Positions 17,627-26,239 of a stretch of 35,638 bases of DNA are shown piece by piece. The notes under the pieces were generated by a model, which worked only from the letters and a program-made list of their open reading frames with translations, searched no databases and was not told where the DNA came from. The position numbers were made by a program, and so were the translations under genes. Source of the DNA: Lactobacillus jensenii DSM 20557 (GTDB lineage Bacteria > Bacillota > Bacilli > Lactobacillales > Lactobacillaceae); contig NZ_AYYU01000014.1 of the NCBI RefSeq assembly GCF_001436455.1, forward strand, positions 1,091 through 36,728, written 5' to 3'. Position 1 is the stretch's first letter. Every line of letters begins with the position of its first letter.

Positions 17627-18583
17627 TTATCCATTCTTCTTTTGGCTTTGTGAGTCAATCATTACAGCTACTAAAATTACTAAACCTTTAACAATTTGTT
17701 GATAAAAGCTGTTAATACCCAATAAGTTCATACCATTACTTAAAGTGGCAATTAGTAAAGCACCAACTAAAGTACCTTGCATTCTACCTTTACCACCCAT
17801 AAGACTTGCACCACCAATAACTGCTGATGCAATTGCATCCATTTCGTAAGAAGTACCTGCATCAGGTTGAGCAGAACTTAATCTAGAAGTTAAAATTAAT
17901 GCAGCTAAAGCAGCAAGAAGGCCAGATATTACATAAATTACAACAATAATCTTTTTAGTTTTAACACCTGCAACAAATGCAGCCTTTTCATTGCCACCTA
18001 GAGCAAAAGTTTTTCTACCAAAAGCAGTTTTATGCAAAAGAATATAAACTGCTGCAAAGATTAATAAAGTAATTATGACTGGAAATGGGATACCGAAGAG
18101 ATAACCATTACCAATAAATTGGAAGAAGAAACTATTATTCATATTTGGACCGGTAATTGGATTACCACCAGTGAATACATAAGTAGCTCCTCTCCAAATA
18201 GTCATAGTAGCTAAAGTGGCAATAAATGCAGTTACTTTACCATAAGAAATCAAAAATCCATTTACTCCACCTAAAACTGCTCCCAAAACAAGACATACAA
18301 TACATGCTAGCCATACAGGTGTCCCACTTAATATTAATGTGGCTGCTACTGCACCAGTAAAAGCTAAGACAGATCCAACTGACAAATCAATTCCACCAGT
18401 TAAAATAACAAAGGTCATACCAAAAGCTATTAAACAATTAATTGATGATTGTCTTAATAAATTCATCAAATTTGAAGGTGCAATAAATTGCGGATTCAAA
18501 AATGTTATCAGAATAACTAAAACTACTAAGGCTATTAAGGCCATATATTTAGATAAATCCAATTTTTTTCTTGCTTTATCCAT
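17627..18583 (-). CDS. rbsC: Ribose ABC transporter permease
   Basis: 318 aa multi-spanning permease of the BPD_transp_2 family. Motifs LIAFGMTFVILTGGIDLSVGSVLAFTGAV and AIASAVIGGASLMGGKGRMQGTLVGALLIATLSNGMNLLGI are the RbsC/XylH signatures. It forms the membrane channel with the RbsA ATPase. The start is one base after the rbsA stop, indicating translational coupling. Confidence 0.94.
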   Translation of the reverse strand: MDKARKKLDLSKYMALIALVVLVILITFLNPQFIAPSNLMNLLRQSSINCLIAFGMTFVILTGGIDLSVGSVLAFTGAVAATLILSGTPVWLACIVCLVLGAVLGGVNGFLISYGKVTAFIATLATMTIWRGATYVFTGGNPITGPNMNNSFFFQFIGNGYLFGIPFPVIITLLIFAAVYILLHKTAFGRKTFALGGNEKAAFVAGVKTKKIIVVIYVISGLLAALAALILTSRLSSAQPDAGTSYEMDAIASAVIGGASLMGGKGRMQGTLVGALLIATLSNGMNLLGINSFYQQIVKGLVILVAVMIDSQSQKKNG

Positions 18584-18584
18584 T

Positions 18585-20075
18585 TTATTTTCCTCCAGTT
18601 GCTAATTTCATAATTTTTTCTTGATTTGCATCTTTAGCATCTACAATTCCCATTTGTTTACCTTCATATAGGACTTCTATTCTGTCACTCATACTCAATA
18701 CTTCAGGTAAATCACTTGAAATCATAATTACTGCTACATGGCGATCAGTGAGTTGATTAATTAATTCATAGATTTCTTTTTTAGCCCCAACATCAACACC
18801 TCTTGTTGGTTCATCAAGAATTAATATTTTTGCTCCACTTCCTACCCATTTAGCTAAAACAACTTTTTGTTGATTACCACCAGATAAACTCCCAGCAGTA
18901 ACAAATGGATTTTCAGCTTTAACTGTTAATCTCTTCATTAACATATTTACAAAACTGGTTTCTGTTTTTTCATCAATAATTCCATGCTTTTTAAAGCCTT
19001 CAATACTTGGTAAGGCAATATTATCTCGCAAAGATTGATCTAAAACCAATCCTTCTGTCTTTCTATCTTCAGTTAAAAAGCCGATTCCTAAAGCAACTGC
19101 ATCACTTGGATTTTTTATATGAACTTCCTTACCATGGACCAAAACTTTGCCATCAGTAAGTTTATCTATTCCAAACAATGCTCTCATAGTTTCTGTTCTA
19201 CCAGCACCCATTAGTCCTGAAAATCCTAATACTTCACCTTCATGAACTTCAAAACTAATATTTTTGAACTTTTCACCACATAAATTCTCAGCTTTCAAAG
19301 CAACTGGTCCTAACTTTGGATTACGAGCTGGATAATAATCTCCAATGTCACGTCCAACCATATCATGAACTATCTGATTCTCTGTCACATCTTTAATTTT
19401 ATATGTGTTGATAGAAACTCCGTCTCTCATAACAGTTACGGTATCACAAATTTCCCATAACTCTTCCATTCTATGCGATATATAAATGAAACCTACACCT
19501 TTTGCCTTTAATTCATTAATCGTCTTAAATAAAATCTTAATTTCATTAGTAGTTAAAGCTGCAGTGGGCTCATCCATAATTATTATTTTGGCATCAGTCA
19601 TTAAGGACTTGGCTATTTCTACCATTTGTTGTTGACCAACAGTTAGGTTAGAAATTTTTTGAGTAACATTAATTTGGGCACCTAAATGATTAAGATATTC
19701 TGTAGCTTGTTTAATCATGGCGCGTTGATTCATGAGTCCAAATTTTGTTTTTAATTCTTTATTTAAAAACATATTATCTACAACAGACATATCCGGGAAG
19801 TTGTTCATTTCTTGGTGAATAAAACTTATTCCAGCATGTTCAGCTTCTAATGCACTTGAATAGCTAGTTTCAGTTCCATCCACCTTGATTGAGCCATCAT
19901 CTTTACTCAAAAGTCCCGTTAAAATATTCATTAATGTAGATTTACCAGCACCGTTTTCACCCATAAGAGCATGTACTTCGCCAGAATTAATAGTAAAATT
20001 AACTCCTTTTAAAACGTGATTCGAACCAAAGGCTTTTTTTATGCCAGTCATTTCAATTTTCATTATTGGTTTCAC
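18585..20075 (-). CDS. rbsA: Ribose ABC transporter ATP-binding protein (two ABC domains)
   Basis: 496 aa fused double ABC ATPase, the normal length for RbsA. The first domain has Walker A GENGAGKST at 39-47, signature LTVGQQQMVEIAKSL and Walker B IIIMDEPTAAL. The second has the usual degenerate Walker A (GLMGAGRTE), signature LSGGNQQKVVLAKW and Walker B ILILDEPTRGVD. It powers ribose uptake through RbsC. It starts 9 nt after rbsD. An in-frame ATG four codons in is an alternative start. Confidence 0.95.
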   Translation of the reverse strand: MKPIMKIEMTGIKKAFGSNHVLKGVNFTINSGEVHALMGENGAGKSTLMNILTGLLSKDDGSIKVDGTETSYSSALEAEHAGISFIHQEMNNFPDMSVVDNMFLNKELKTKFGLMNQRAMIKQATEYLNHLGAQINVTQKISNLTVGQQQMVEIAKSLMTDAKIIIMDEPTAALTTNEIKILFKTINELKAKGVGFIYISHRMEELWEICDTVTVMRDGVSINTYKIKDVTENQIVHDMVGRDIGDYYPARNPKLGPVALKAENLCGEKFKNISFEVHEGEVLGFSGLMGAGRTETMRALFGIDKLTDGKVLVHGKEVHIKNPSDAVALGIGFLTEDRKTEGLVLDQSLRDNIALPSIEGFKKHGIIDEKTETSFVNMLMKRLTVKAENPFVTAGSLSGGNQQKVVLAKWVGSGAKILILDEPTRGVDVGAKKEIYELINQLTDRHVAVIMISSDLPEVLSMSDRIEVLYEGKQMGIVDAKDANQEKIMKLATGGK

Positions 20076-20084
20076 CCCTTTACA

Positions 20085-20480
20085 TTAAAAGGTAACTCCA
20101 CTTTCCAAAATAATATTAGAGTAAGGCGTAGTTTCGCCAGTCCTTATAAATGCATGGGTATTACCAAGCATTTTCTTTAAATCTTTATGCGGAACAAATT
20201 CAATCTCCACATCAGGTAAAACGGACCTTATATTTTCTAATTGCTTAGGATTTTGTTCTTTTATTTCTTCAGCTAAATAAATTTTCTGAACTTTTAATTC
20301 AATTAAAACGTTCTTTAAAACATCTATAAATGAAGGTAATTCGCTTTGAACACATAAATCAATCTTTTCTGTATCTTTTGGAACTGGCATCCCTGCATCA
20401 CCAATTGATAACCAATCCATGTGTCCCATGTTAGCAATTACACGAGAAATATCTGAATTCATAACTCCAATTTTTTTCAT
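20085..20480 (-). CDS. rbsD: D-ribose pyranase
   Basis: 131 aa, full length. It interconverts beta-pyranose and beta-furanose forms of ribose so that ribokinase can act. The family N-terminus [34 protein letters not shown] contains the catalytic His20 and Asp28; the C-terminus ends [19 protein letters not shown] as in other RbsD. Its ATG overlaps the rbsK stop (TAATG). Confidence 0.96.
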   Translation of the reverse strand: MKKIGVMNSDISRVIANMGHMDWLSIGDAGMPVPKDTEKIDLCVQSELPSFIDVLKNVLIELKVQKIYLAEEIKEQNPKQLENIRSVLPDVEIEFVPHKDLKKMLGNTHAFIRTGETTPYSNIILESGVTF

Positions 20481-21406
20481 TATTTTTCTCCTCCATAAAA
20501 TTTATTAATCTGACTGAAAGTAGGAATAGATGGTTGAGCTCCATTTCTTTGAACTGTAAGTGAAGATGCCTTCTCACCATAATCGATAGCTACTTCTAAA
20601 TTACTTAAGTCCTTTTTCAAAACTGCAGAAAGAGCACCTAAAAAAGTATCTCCAGCTGCTGTTGTATCAACTGCTTTAACTTTATATGCTGGGACAATTT
20701 TTGCTTGCTTATCATATGAGTAATAAACTCCCTTATCGCCCAGAGTAATCAAAGTTGCTTTAACACCTTTATCTCTAAAATAATTGGCTGATTTATTCAT
20801 AGAACTTAAGGAGTCAGCCTTTATCCCAGTGATAGCAAAACTTTCTGTCTCATTAGGGGCTATAATATCTGTTTCTCCTAGGAGTTCATCTGGAATATGA
20901 CTAGCCGGAGCTGGATTTAATACGGTAACCACACCATGTTTATGTGCAATTTGGAATGCTAAAGTTGTCTCCTTAATTGGTGTTTCAAATTGGGCAACAA
21001 TAAAATCCATACTTGCAATTAAAGATTCTGCATTCTTTATTTGAGTTAAATTTATTTCTTTATTAGCTCCTGGATAAACTAAAATACTATTCTGCCCATT
21101 TTCATCTAACATAATAGTTGCTGTACCAGTACCGGCTTTATCTGACTTAGTTATATTAGTCAAATCTATATTGTCTTCCTTCAAAGATCGAAGCATAGTT
21201 TGACCAGAATTATCATCACCAATTGCTCCAATAAAATGTACTTTAGCCCCGGATCTTGCTGATGCAACTGCTTGATTAGCACCTTTTCCTCCTGGAGCTG
21301 AACTTTTATCAGAAACTGGAACTGTTTCACCTGGAAGAGGTATTCTTTCAACATGAAGTGTAGTATCTAAATTAATACTTCCTAAAACACAAACTTTATT
21401 TTTCAT
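20480..21406 (-). CDS. rbsK: Ribokinase
   Basis: 308 aa PfkB-family kinase that makes ribose 5-phosphate. The substrate-binding signature is [17 protein letters not shown] (~37-53), and the C-terminal ATP/anion-hole motif [14 protein letters not shown] holds the catalytic Asp. RBS GGAGATGG precedes ATG. It is the first gene of the rbs operon, with a perfect cre/LacI-type palindrome ~55 nt upstream. Confidence 0.95.
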   Translation of the reverse strand: MKNKVCVLGSINLDTTLHVERIPLPGETVPVSDKSSAPGGKGANQAVASARSGAKVHFIGAIGDDNSGQTMLRSLKEDNIDLTNITKSDKAGTGTATIMLDENGQNSILVYPGANKEINLTQIKNAESLIASMDFIVAQFETPIKETTLAFQIAHKHGVVTVLNPAPASHIPDELLGETDIIAPNETESFAITGIKADSLSSMNKSANYFRDKGVKATLITLGDKGVYYSYDKQAKIVPAYKVKAVDTTAAGDTFLGALSAVLKKDLSNLEVAIDYGEKASSLTVQRNGAQPSIPTFSQINKFYGGEK

Positions 21407-21459
21407 TTTTCCATCTCCGACTCAGCTATTAACTTTTTACAATTTAAGTTTATCTTTAT

Positions 21460-21474
21460 ATGTAATCGCTTACA
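21460..21474. promoter_or_regulatory. Perfect cre / LacI-type operator upstream of the ribose operon
   Basis: ATGTAATCGCTTACA matches the cre consensus at all fixed positions and is almost perfectly palindromic (TGTAA-TCGC-TTACA). It could bind CcpA, the adjacent LacI-family protein, or both. It is ~55 nt before the rbsK start. Confidence 0.75.
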
Positions 21475-21533
21475 ATAATTACTAAAAAAGTAATTGCTAT
21501 TTAAGTAAAAGTTTAGTTGCTGCTTTAAAAGGC

Positions 21534-21563
21534 ACAAAAAATAGGGAGCTTTGTAGGCTCCCT
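21534..21563 (-). terminator. Terminator of the LacI-family gene pair
   Basis: On the minus strand AGGGAGC-CTACAAA-GCTCCCT is followed by ATTTTTTG, a standard intrinsic terminator. It isolates the lacI-type genes from the rbs promoter. Confidence 0.9.
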
Positions 21564-21605
21564 CTCAGTTTATAGTTGGTTAATATCTTTTTTGTTTTAC
21601 TTAAA

Positions 21606-22619
21606 TTAAGTGCTTTCTCGTTCAATAATTTCAGTAGTGATAAAAGTCTTTTGTCCCCTAAAGTCTTTACTTGCAACTTGTGCTTGTAAATCTCTTACAG
21701 CTTGTTCAACTATTTGGATAGTTGGAATATGTACTGTAGTTAATTCAGGACTACATAATGCTGCTGTAGATACATCATCAAATCCCATTATACCAATATC
21801 ACGTGGAACTCTAAAATTTCTATGTGTTAATTCCTTTATTAATCTAATGGCAATAATATCATTCTCACAGAAAAAGGCTTCAGGTAAATCATTGTAATCT
21901 ATACAATTTAGTGAGTTCTCAGAAAATAAATTTGCAAAATCAACTACATAAAAATCGTTCTTAGCCAATTTTATGTTTTGTGTAGCAAGACTGTCTCTTA
22001 TTCCTTCTCTTCTTGATAAAAAGTTCTGAGTTGCTTTATTCGATGCAAGATATCCTATCCTTCTATAATTGTGGCTTAATAAAAACATTCCTGCTGCATA
22101 CGCCCCTTGATAATTATCTGGAGTTACGAAATCTGCTCTTAGCTTTCTAAATGATGTATCAACGAAAACAACATTTTTAATTTTACTTTCTATAAAATCA
22201 ATATCATTTTCATCCAAATCAGTCGCCAAAACAATCGCATTTACAACCGTTGTTCTACTAATTATTCTATTAATTTCTTCATGTAAAGATTCTATTTGAA
22301 CTGTGTTAATTTGCAAAGTGCCACCGAATTTATCAATATGCTCCGCAGTACATTGAACTAATGTATCAAAAAAAGGGTTCTTTTGGTAAATCTCATTAAC
22401 TACCCCATGTTGATCACTTATAATTATTAAATTTACATTTGCAATTACTCTAGTACTTTCTCTTTTTTGTCGTAATGGTACATAGTCACTTTCTTTGATA
22501 ATTTTAAAAATTTTCTTTCTTGTCTTTTCACTTACTCCGGGTTTACCATTTAAAACTAGTGAAACAGCAGCAATTGAAACACCTGCTTTCTTGGCAATAT
22601 CACTCATTTTAGCTTTCAT
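21606..22619 (-). CDS. rbsR: LacI-family transcriptional regulator, probable ribose repressor
   Basis: 337 aa. LacI helix-turn-helix at the N-terminus (MSDIAKKAGVSIAAVSLVLNGKPGVSEKTRKKI), followed by a periplasmic-binding-protein-like effector domain (NVNLIIISD..., GAYAAGMFLLSHNYRRIGYLAS, DLPEAFFCENDIIAIRLIKEL, DIGIMGFDDVSTAALCSPELTTVHIP). RBS GGGAG is seven bases upstream of ATG. It is immediately upstream of the rbs operon in the same orientation but separated by a terminator. The RbsR role is inferred from position. It follows the second LacI gene by 24 nt, so the two are probably co-transcribed. Confidence 0.88.
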   Translation of the reverse strand: MKAKMSDIAKKAGVSIAAVSLVLNGKPGVSEKTRKKIFKIIKESDYVPLRQKRESTRVIANVNLIIISDQHGVVNEIYQKNPFFDTLVQCTAEHIDKFGGTLQINTVQIESLHEEINRIISRTTVVNAIVLATDLDENDIDFIESKIKNVVFVDTSFRKLRADFVTPDNYQGAYAAGMFLLSHNYRRIGYLASNKATQNFLSRREGIRDSLATQNIKLAKNDFYVVDFANLFSENSLNCIDYNDLPEAFFCENDIIAIRLIKELTHRNFRVPRDIGIMGFDDVSTAALCSPELTTVHIPTIQIVEQAVRDLQAQVASKDFRGQKTFITTEIIEREST

Positions 22620-22643
22620 TTTCTTACTCCCATATTACTAAAA

Positions 22644-23621
22644 TTAACTAAATTTAAGTTCCCAACTTATCAAACTTCTTTGTGGATGCCAGTTTACTGT
22701 ACTTATCATATTTTGTAGTTGTGAAATTGCCTGATTTAACATTTGATCTAATAAAAATTGATTTTTATCTATATTTAAAAACCAATATTTAGAATCCAAT
22801 AAGTTAGTAAACCCAACAACAATTACATCATTAGGAATACTAAATTTCAAAATTTGTAATTCTTTTGTTAACCTCAAGGCTTGGCAATTTGATTCGCATA
22901 AAAAGGCATCCAAATTTTTCATTTTTCTTATTTTGGCGATTTCTTGACTATCAATTGCATCATCACTTAATGAACCAACTATAAAATCAAAATTCGTAAA
23001 TGATAAATTAAAATCTGAAATTGCCGAATTGAAACCATATCGTCTTTCTGCAAAATTTCCATTTAGCGTTCTAGCACCTAAATATCCAACTTTTCTGCAT
23101 CCCTTTTTATAAAAGTATTCAACTATTGAATAAGCTTCTTGAAAATTGTCTATTGCTACAAAGTTAGCAGTAACATTTGCTAAGTTGACATCTAGAAAAA
23201 CACAATATTTAAACTTCGTTTGAAGAGCTTTAACTAATTTACTTGAGAAATTTGTAGCTAAAAATATTGAAGGTATATCACAAATGATTTCAGTTTGGCT
23301 AATTAATTTATTTTTAGGTAACAGTTTAAAGGAAATATTTATTCCTAGCTGTTTTCCCTTTTTCTCCACTGCATTCCGTAAAAAGAAGAAATTATTTTGT
23401 TGAATATCTTCAACAGTCATAAAAAAATCAACTGTCCTAAGCTTTTTCTCGAAACTTAAATTTGTGCTCGACTTTTTATAGCCTAATTCATCTGCTATTT
23501 TCAAAATCTTTTTTCTTGTATTATCACTAATACCGGAATTTTGATTAATCGCAATTGATACTGCACTTTTCGATACATTTGCAATCTTTGCAATATCCTG
23601 CATAGTAAATTTTTTGCTCAT
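22644..23621 (-). CDS. Second LacI-family transcriptional regulator
   Basis: 325 aa with a LacI helix-turn-helix (FTMQDIAKIANVSKSAVSIAINQNSGISDNTRKKILKIADELGY) and a divergent effector domain. Blocks such as DNFQEAYSIVEYFYKKGCRKVGYLGARTLNGNFAERRYGFNSA align with the downstream LacI protein, suggesting an old tandem duplication. The effector half is less typical (FTNLLDSKYWFLNIDKNQFLLDQ in place of the usual GFDD...P..TT), so its ligand is probably different. A perfect cre-like palindrome lies 44 nt upstream and may be its own operator. Confidence 0.85.
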   Translation of the reverse strand: MSKKFTMQDIAKIANVSKSAVSIAINQNSGISDNTRKKILKIADELGYKKSSTNLSFEKKLRTVDFFMTVEDIQQNNFFFLRNAVEKKGKQLGINISFKLLPKNKLISQTEIICDIPSIFLATNFSSKLVKALQTKFKYCVFLDVNLANVTANFVAIDNFQEAYSIVEYFYKKGCRKVGYLGARTLNGNFAERRYGFNSAISDFNLSFTNFDFIVGSLSDDAIDSQEIAKIRKMKNLDAFLCESNCQALRLTKELQILKFSIPNDVIVVGFTNLLDSKYWFLNIDKNQFLLDQMLNQAISQLQNMISTVNWHPQRSLISWELKFS

Positions 23622-23664
23622 ATCATTTCTCTCTTTAATCTAATTAATTTTATGGTACCACTAT

Positions 23665-23679
23665 TTGGAAGCGCATACA
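23665..23679. promoter_or_regulatory. Perfect cre-like site upstream of the second LacI gene
   Basis: TTGGAAGCGCATACA matches WTGNAANCGNWNNCW at every fixed position. It is in the minus-strand promoter region of the LacI pair. Confidence 0.6.
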
Positions 23680-23712
23680 AAAATACATCACATAAAATTA
23701 TGCGATGTATTT
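23680..23712 (-). terminator. Terminator of the flavoprotein gene
   Basis: AAATACATC-A-CAT / ATG-C-GATGTATTT forms a 12-bp stem with one mismatch and a 5-nt loop, with a U-run on the minus strand. It is just beyond the stop at 23719. Confidence 0.85.
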
Positions 23713-23718
23713 AACTAC

Positions 23719-25185
23719 CTACTTATTCAACTTGGCAATTGTTTTAGCTGCGATTCGACCTGAATTCCAGGCAAAGCCATTACTTAACCCTTCAATTGTT
23801 GGATATGCTGAATCGAACATCCCCGCCGCATTGTTGCCAACAACATATACTCCAGGAATAACTTTTCTCCCTGCAGTTAAAGCTTGGAATTTCTCATTAA
23901 CTAATCCACCACCTACGGTTCCTAGAGTAGTTGAAATAGCCTTCAATGCATAAAATGGCCCATTACAAATTGGAAACTTCATGAATTTCTGATCTTTATA
24001 AAAGTCATCATCAACATGCTTGCTAATCAACTTATTATACTGATTAGTTGTTTCTACAAAATTATTTTCATCAATGTTAAGTAACTTAGCTAAGTCAGTT
24101 AAACTATCAGCCTTGAAAACTGCCTTACTTGTCAACGCAGTATCAAGTTCTTGCTTTAAAGTCTTCATCGGACCAACCTTATGAGTCATTGGAAGATGTT
24201 GCAGTAAGGTAAAGGTTCTCTCAAATGAGCCTGTCCAATCTAACTCATTTTTTGAAATGTAATCTACGAAATCTTGATCAATAATTATGTAGTAATATCC
24301 ACCAGCTGTATAAGTTACATTTCCCCAAAGTGCAAAATCATAGACAACATCTTCATTAGTAAATCTTTTACCTGAATTATCTACCCAAAGCAATGGAAGC
24401 GTAGATAATGTTGCTAAAGAAGCATTTTCCCACGGATTTTTGTCATTAGTAACAATCGACGCGGCATGGTTTTCAAGTAGTGGCTTGTAATTATTCACAC
24501 CACCAATTTCTCCAAGCATTCGTAACCCATCACCAGTTGCCTTACGTTCTCCCATGCTATACAAGTTATTTAAATCGATGTTGACATTCTTTTTTACTAA
24601 ATCTTTGTCACCGATGAACCCACCATCTGCTAAAATAACGTTTTTGGTATTCATGCATTCATCAGTTCCATCATGCGTAATTTCAATTTCCGATAAACGC
24701 CCATTATCTTGTAGTAGCTTTTTAGCAGAAGTCTTTAAAAATAAGCTACCGCTTAAGTTCTCGAACTTATTAATCATCTTTTTAAAGCCATTAAACTTAT
24801 CGATATATTGATGATATGTACGAGGATGATTTTGGTGAACTTCTTGAGTATTAGTTACTAATTCTGTTGCTAGGCCATTTTTACTCATCCATGCCAAAGT
24901 TTCTGCACTCTCTTTTATTATTGCTTTAACGATCCTAGCATCACTGCGATGGTGAGTATAATTCAGAATTTCTTCATAGGCATCTTTAACAGAATAATTA
25001 ACTCCAGCTTCTTTTTGAAGTTTAGTATTTGCACCAAATAATCCTTGAGCGCCAAACATCCCAGCGCCACCAAATTTATCCCCTTTTTCGAGTAAGGCAA
25101 CTTTTAATCCGGCTTCTGCTGCAGTTAATGCTGCACTAATACCTGAAGAACCTGCTCCAACAACAACTAAGTCATAATTTTCCAT
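23719..25185 (-). CDS. FAD-dependent fumarate reductase-type flavoprotein
   Basis: 488 aa of the FAD_binding_2 family (soluble fumarate/urocanate reductase type). The FAD motif is VVVGAGSSGISAALTAAEAGLKVALLEKG (~8-36). The C-terminal motif ...TTLGTVGGGLVNEKFQAL...PGVYVVGNNAAGMFDSAYPTIEGLSNGFAWNSGRIAAK is typical. The start at 25185 is chosen for GGGAGG directly upstream; a start at 25200 would lie within that RBS. With the nearby DASS transporter it suggests uptake of malate/fumarate and reduction to succinate as an electron sink. No cytochrome or FMN-binding domain is fused. Other enoate or oxoacid substrates cannot be excluded. It is divergent from a LysR-type gene. Confidence 0.85.
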   Translation of the reverse strand: MENYDLVVVGAGSSGISAALTAAEAGLKVALLEKGDKFGGAGMFGAQGLFGANTKLQKEAGVNYSVKDAYEEILNYTHHRSDARIVKAIIKESAETLAWMSKNGLATELVTNTQEVHQNHPRTYHQYIDKFNGFKKMINKFENLSGSLFLKTSAKKLLQDNGRLSEIEITHDGTDECMNTKNVILADGGFIGDKDLVKKNVNIDLNNLYSMGERKATGDGLRMLGEIGGVNNYKPLLENHAASIVTNDKNPWENASLATLSTLPLLWVDNSGKRFTNEDVVYDFALWGNVTYTAGGYYYIIIDQDFVDYISKNELDWTGSFERTFTLLQHLPMTHKVGPMKTLKQELDTALTSKAVFKADSLTDLAKLLNIDENNFVETTNQYNKLISKHVDDDFYKDQKFMKFPICNGPFYALKAISTTLGTVGGGLVNEKFQALTAGRKVIPGVYVVGNNAAGMFDSAYPTIEGLSNGFAWNSGRIAAKTIAKLNK

Positions 25186-25246
25186 AATTAATCCTCCCAA
25201 CTAAAAGCTTGTTAATCTTTTAACTTAATTATATTATCAAAAAAAC

Positions 25247-25301
25247 TTTCTGCTTTATCGATTGCGTTAAAGGTATTTTAAGACTAGACTTAAAGCAGAA
25301 A
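25247..25301. promoter_or_regulatory. Wide inverted repeat in the divergent flavoprotein/LysR promoter
   Basis: TTTCTGCTTTA (25247-25257) and TAAAGCAGAAA (25291-25301) are perfect 11-bp arms separated by 33 bp, a layout compatible with a LysR recognition/activation region. Confidence 0.45.
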
Positions 25302-25314
25302 TTGAGGAGAAATT

Positions 25315-26123
25315 ATGTATAAAGAATTAGAGACTTATCTTTCAGTTGTACAAAATGGCAGTTTTTCCAAGGCAGCAAAGGAACTTTACATATCACCTTC
25401 TGCTGTTTTTCAACAAATTAACAACTTAGAAAATCATCTTGGAGTTAAACTACTAATCAGAACTTCACATGGAGTAAAAGTAACAGAAGCTGGAAAGATA
25501 TTAGTAAAAAGAGCCCAAGAAATGCTAGCTTTGTGCAGACAAACACAAAGCGAACTAAAGTATTTTAAGAAACAAATTACCTTGGGATCTGGCTTTTTAA
25601 CTCAAAATCTAGAATTTCAAAAACTAATAAAAAAATCTCAAATCGACGTTTCAATATCTTTTGCTGAAATCAAAGACTATAATTCAATTTCAGATGTGGT
25701 TGACTTATTGGAGACAATTTATACCCCAGATTTGGCTAAGCAAGGTTTTTCTTTTCAAAAATTCCTTTAGCTGTCGCCATCCCACCTAATTGTAAACTAA
25801 AGAATAAAAAGCTTATCTCTGCACAAGATTTATCTAATTATACAATTGCCGTATTGAAGCATGGCCTCTCCTCTTCTACAGATTGCGCTGTCAGATACTT
25901 ACAAACAAATAAGCAAGTAAAGATAATCGAACTCTCACAATATAATCATTCATTTGTGGATTTTTGTCAGTTAAACAATGCCTTGATGCTACTACCTGCG
26001 TGTTGGAGCAAATCCTGTGAACCTTTTATAGTGAAAAAATTAGATAGAAATTTCGAATTGGATTATGGCTATTTTTACCGGAAAAATAAGATAAAAATAT
26101 TAGATGAACTTATGATGTCATAA
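25315..26123 (+). pseudogene. LysR-family regulator, frameshifted
   Basis: The N-terminal frame (25315-25770, 151 aa) has the LysR HTH (ELETYLSVVQNGSFSKAAKELYISPSAVFQQINNLENHLGVKLLIRT). It then stops just after GFSFQKFL. The rest of the effector domain continues in another frame (KIPLAVAIPPNCKLKNKKL... to 26123). Adding one A to the A5 run at 25757-25761 restores a continuous 269-aa protein, so a single-base deletion is the simplest explanation. RBS GAGGAG precedes ATG. It is divergent from the flavoprotein gene and was presumably its regulator. Real decay, phase variation in the A-run and a sequencing error are all possible. Confidence 0.85.
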
Positions 26124-26239
26124 CTTTTATAAATTGAATTCTAAAGTACTTATCAATCACAAAATTACTGCACAGCTGGATTAAAAAAGCCAATACATCC
26201 CGTTCTAACAAACGAAACATATCAGCTATTTAAATATTT

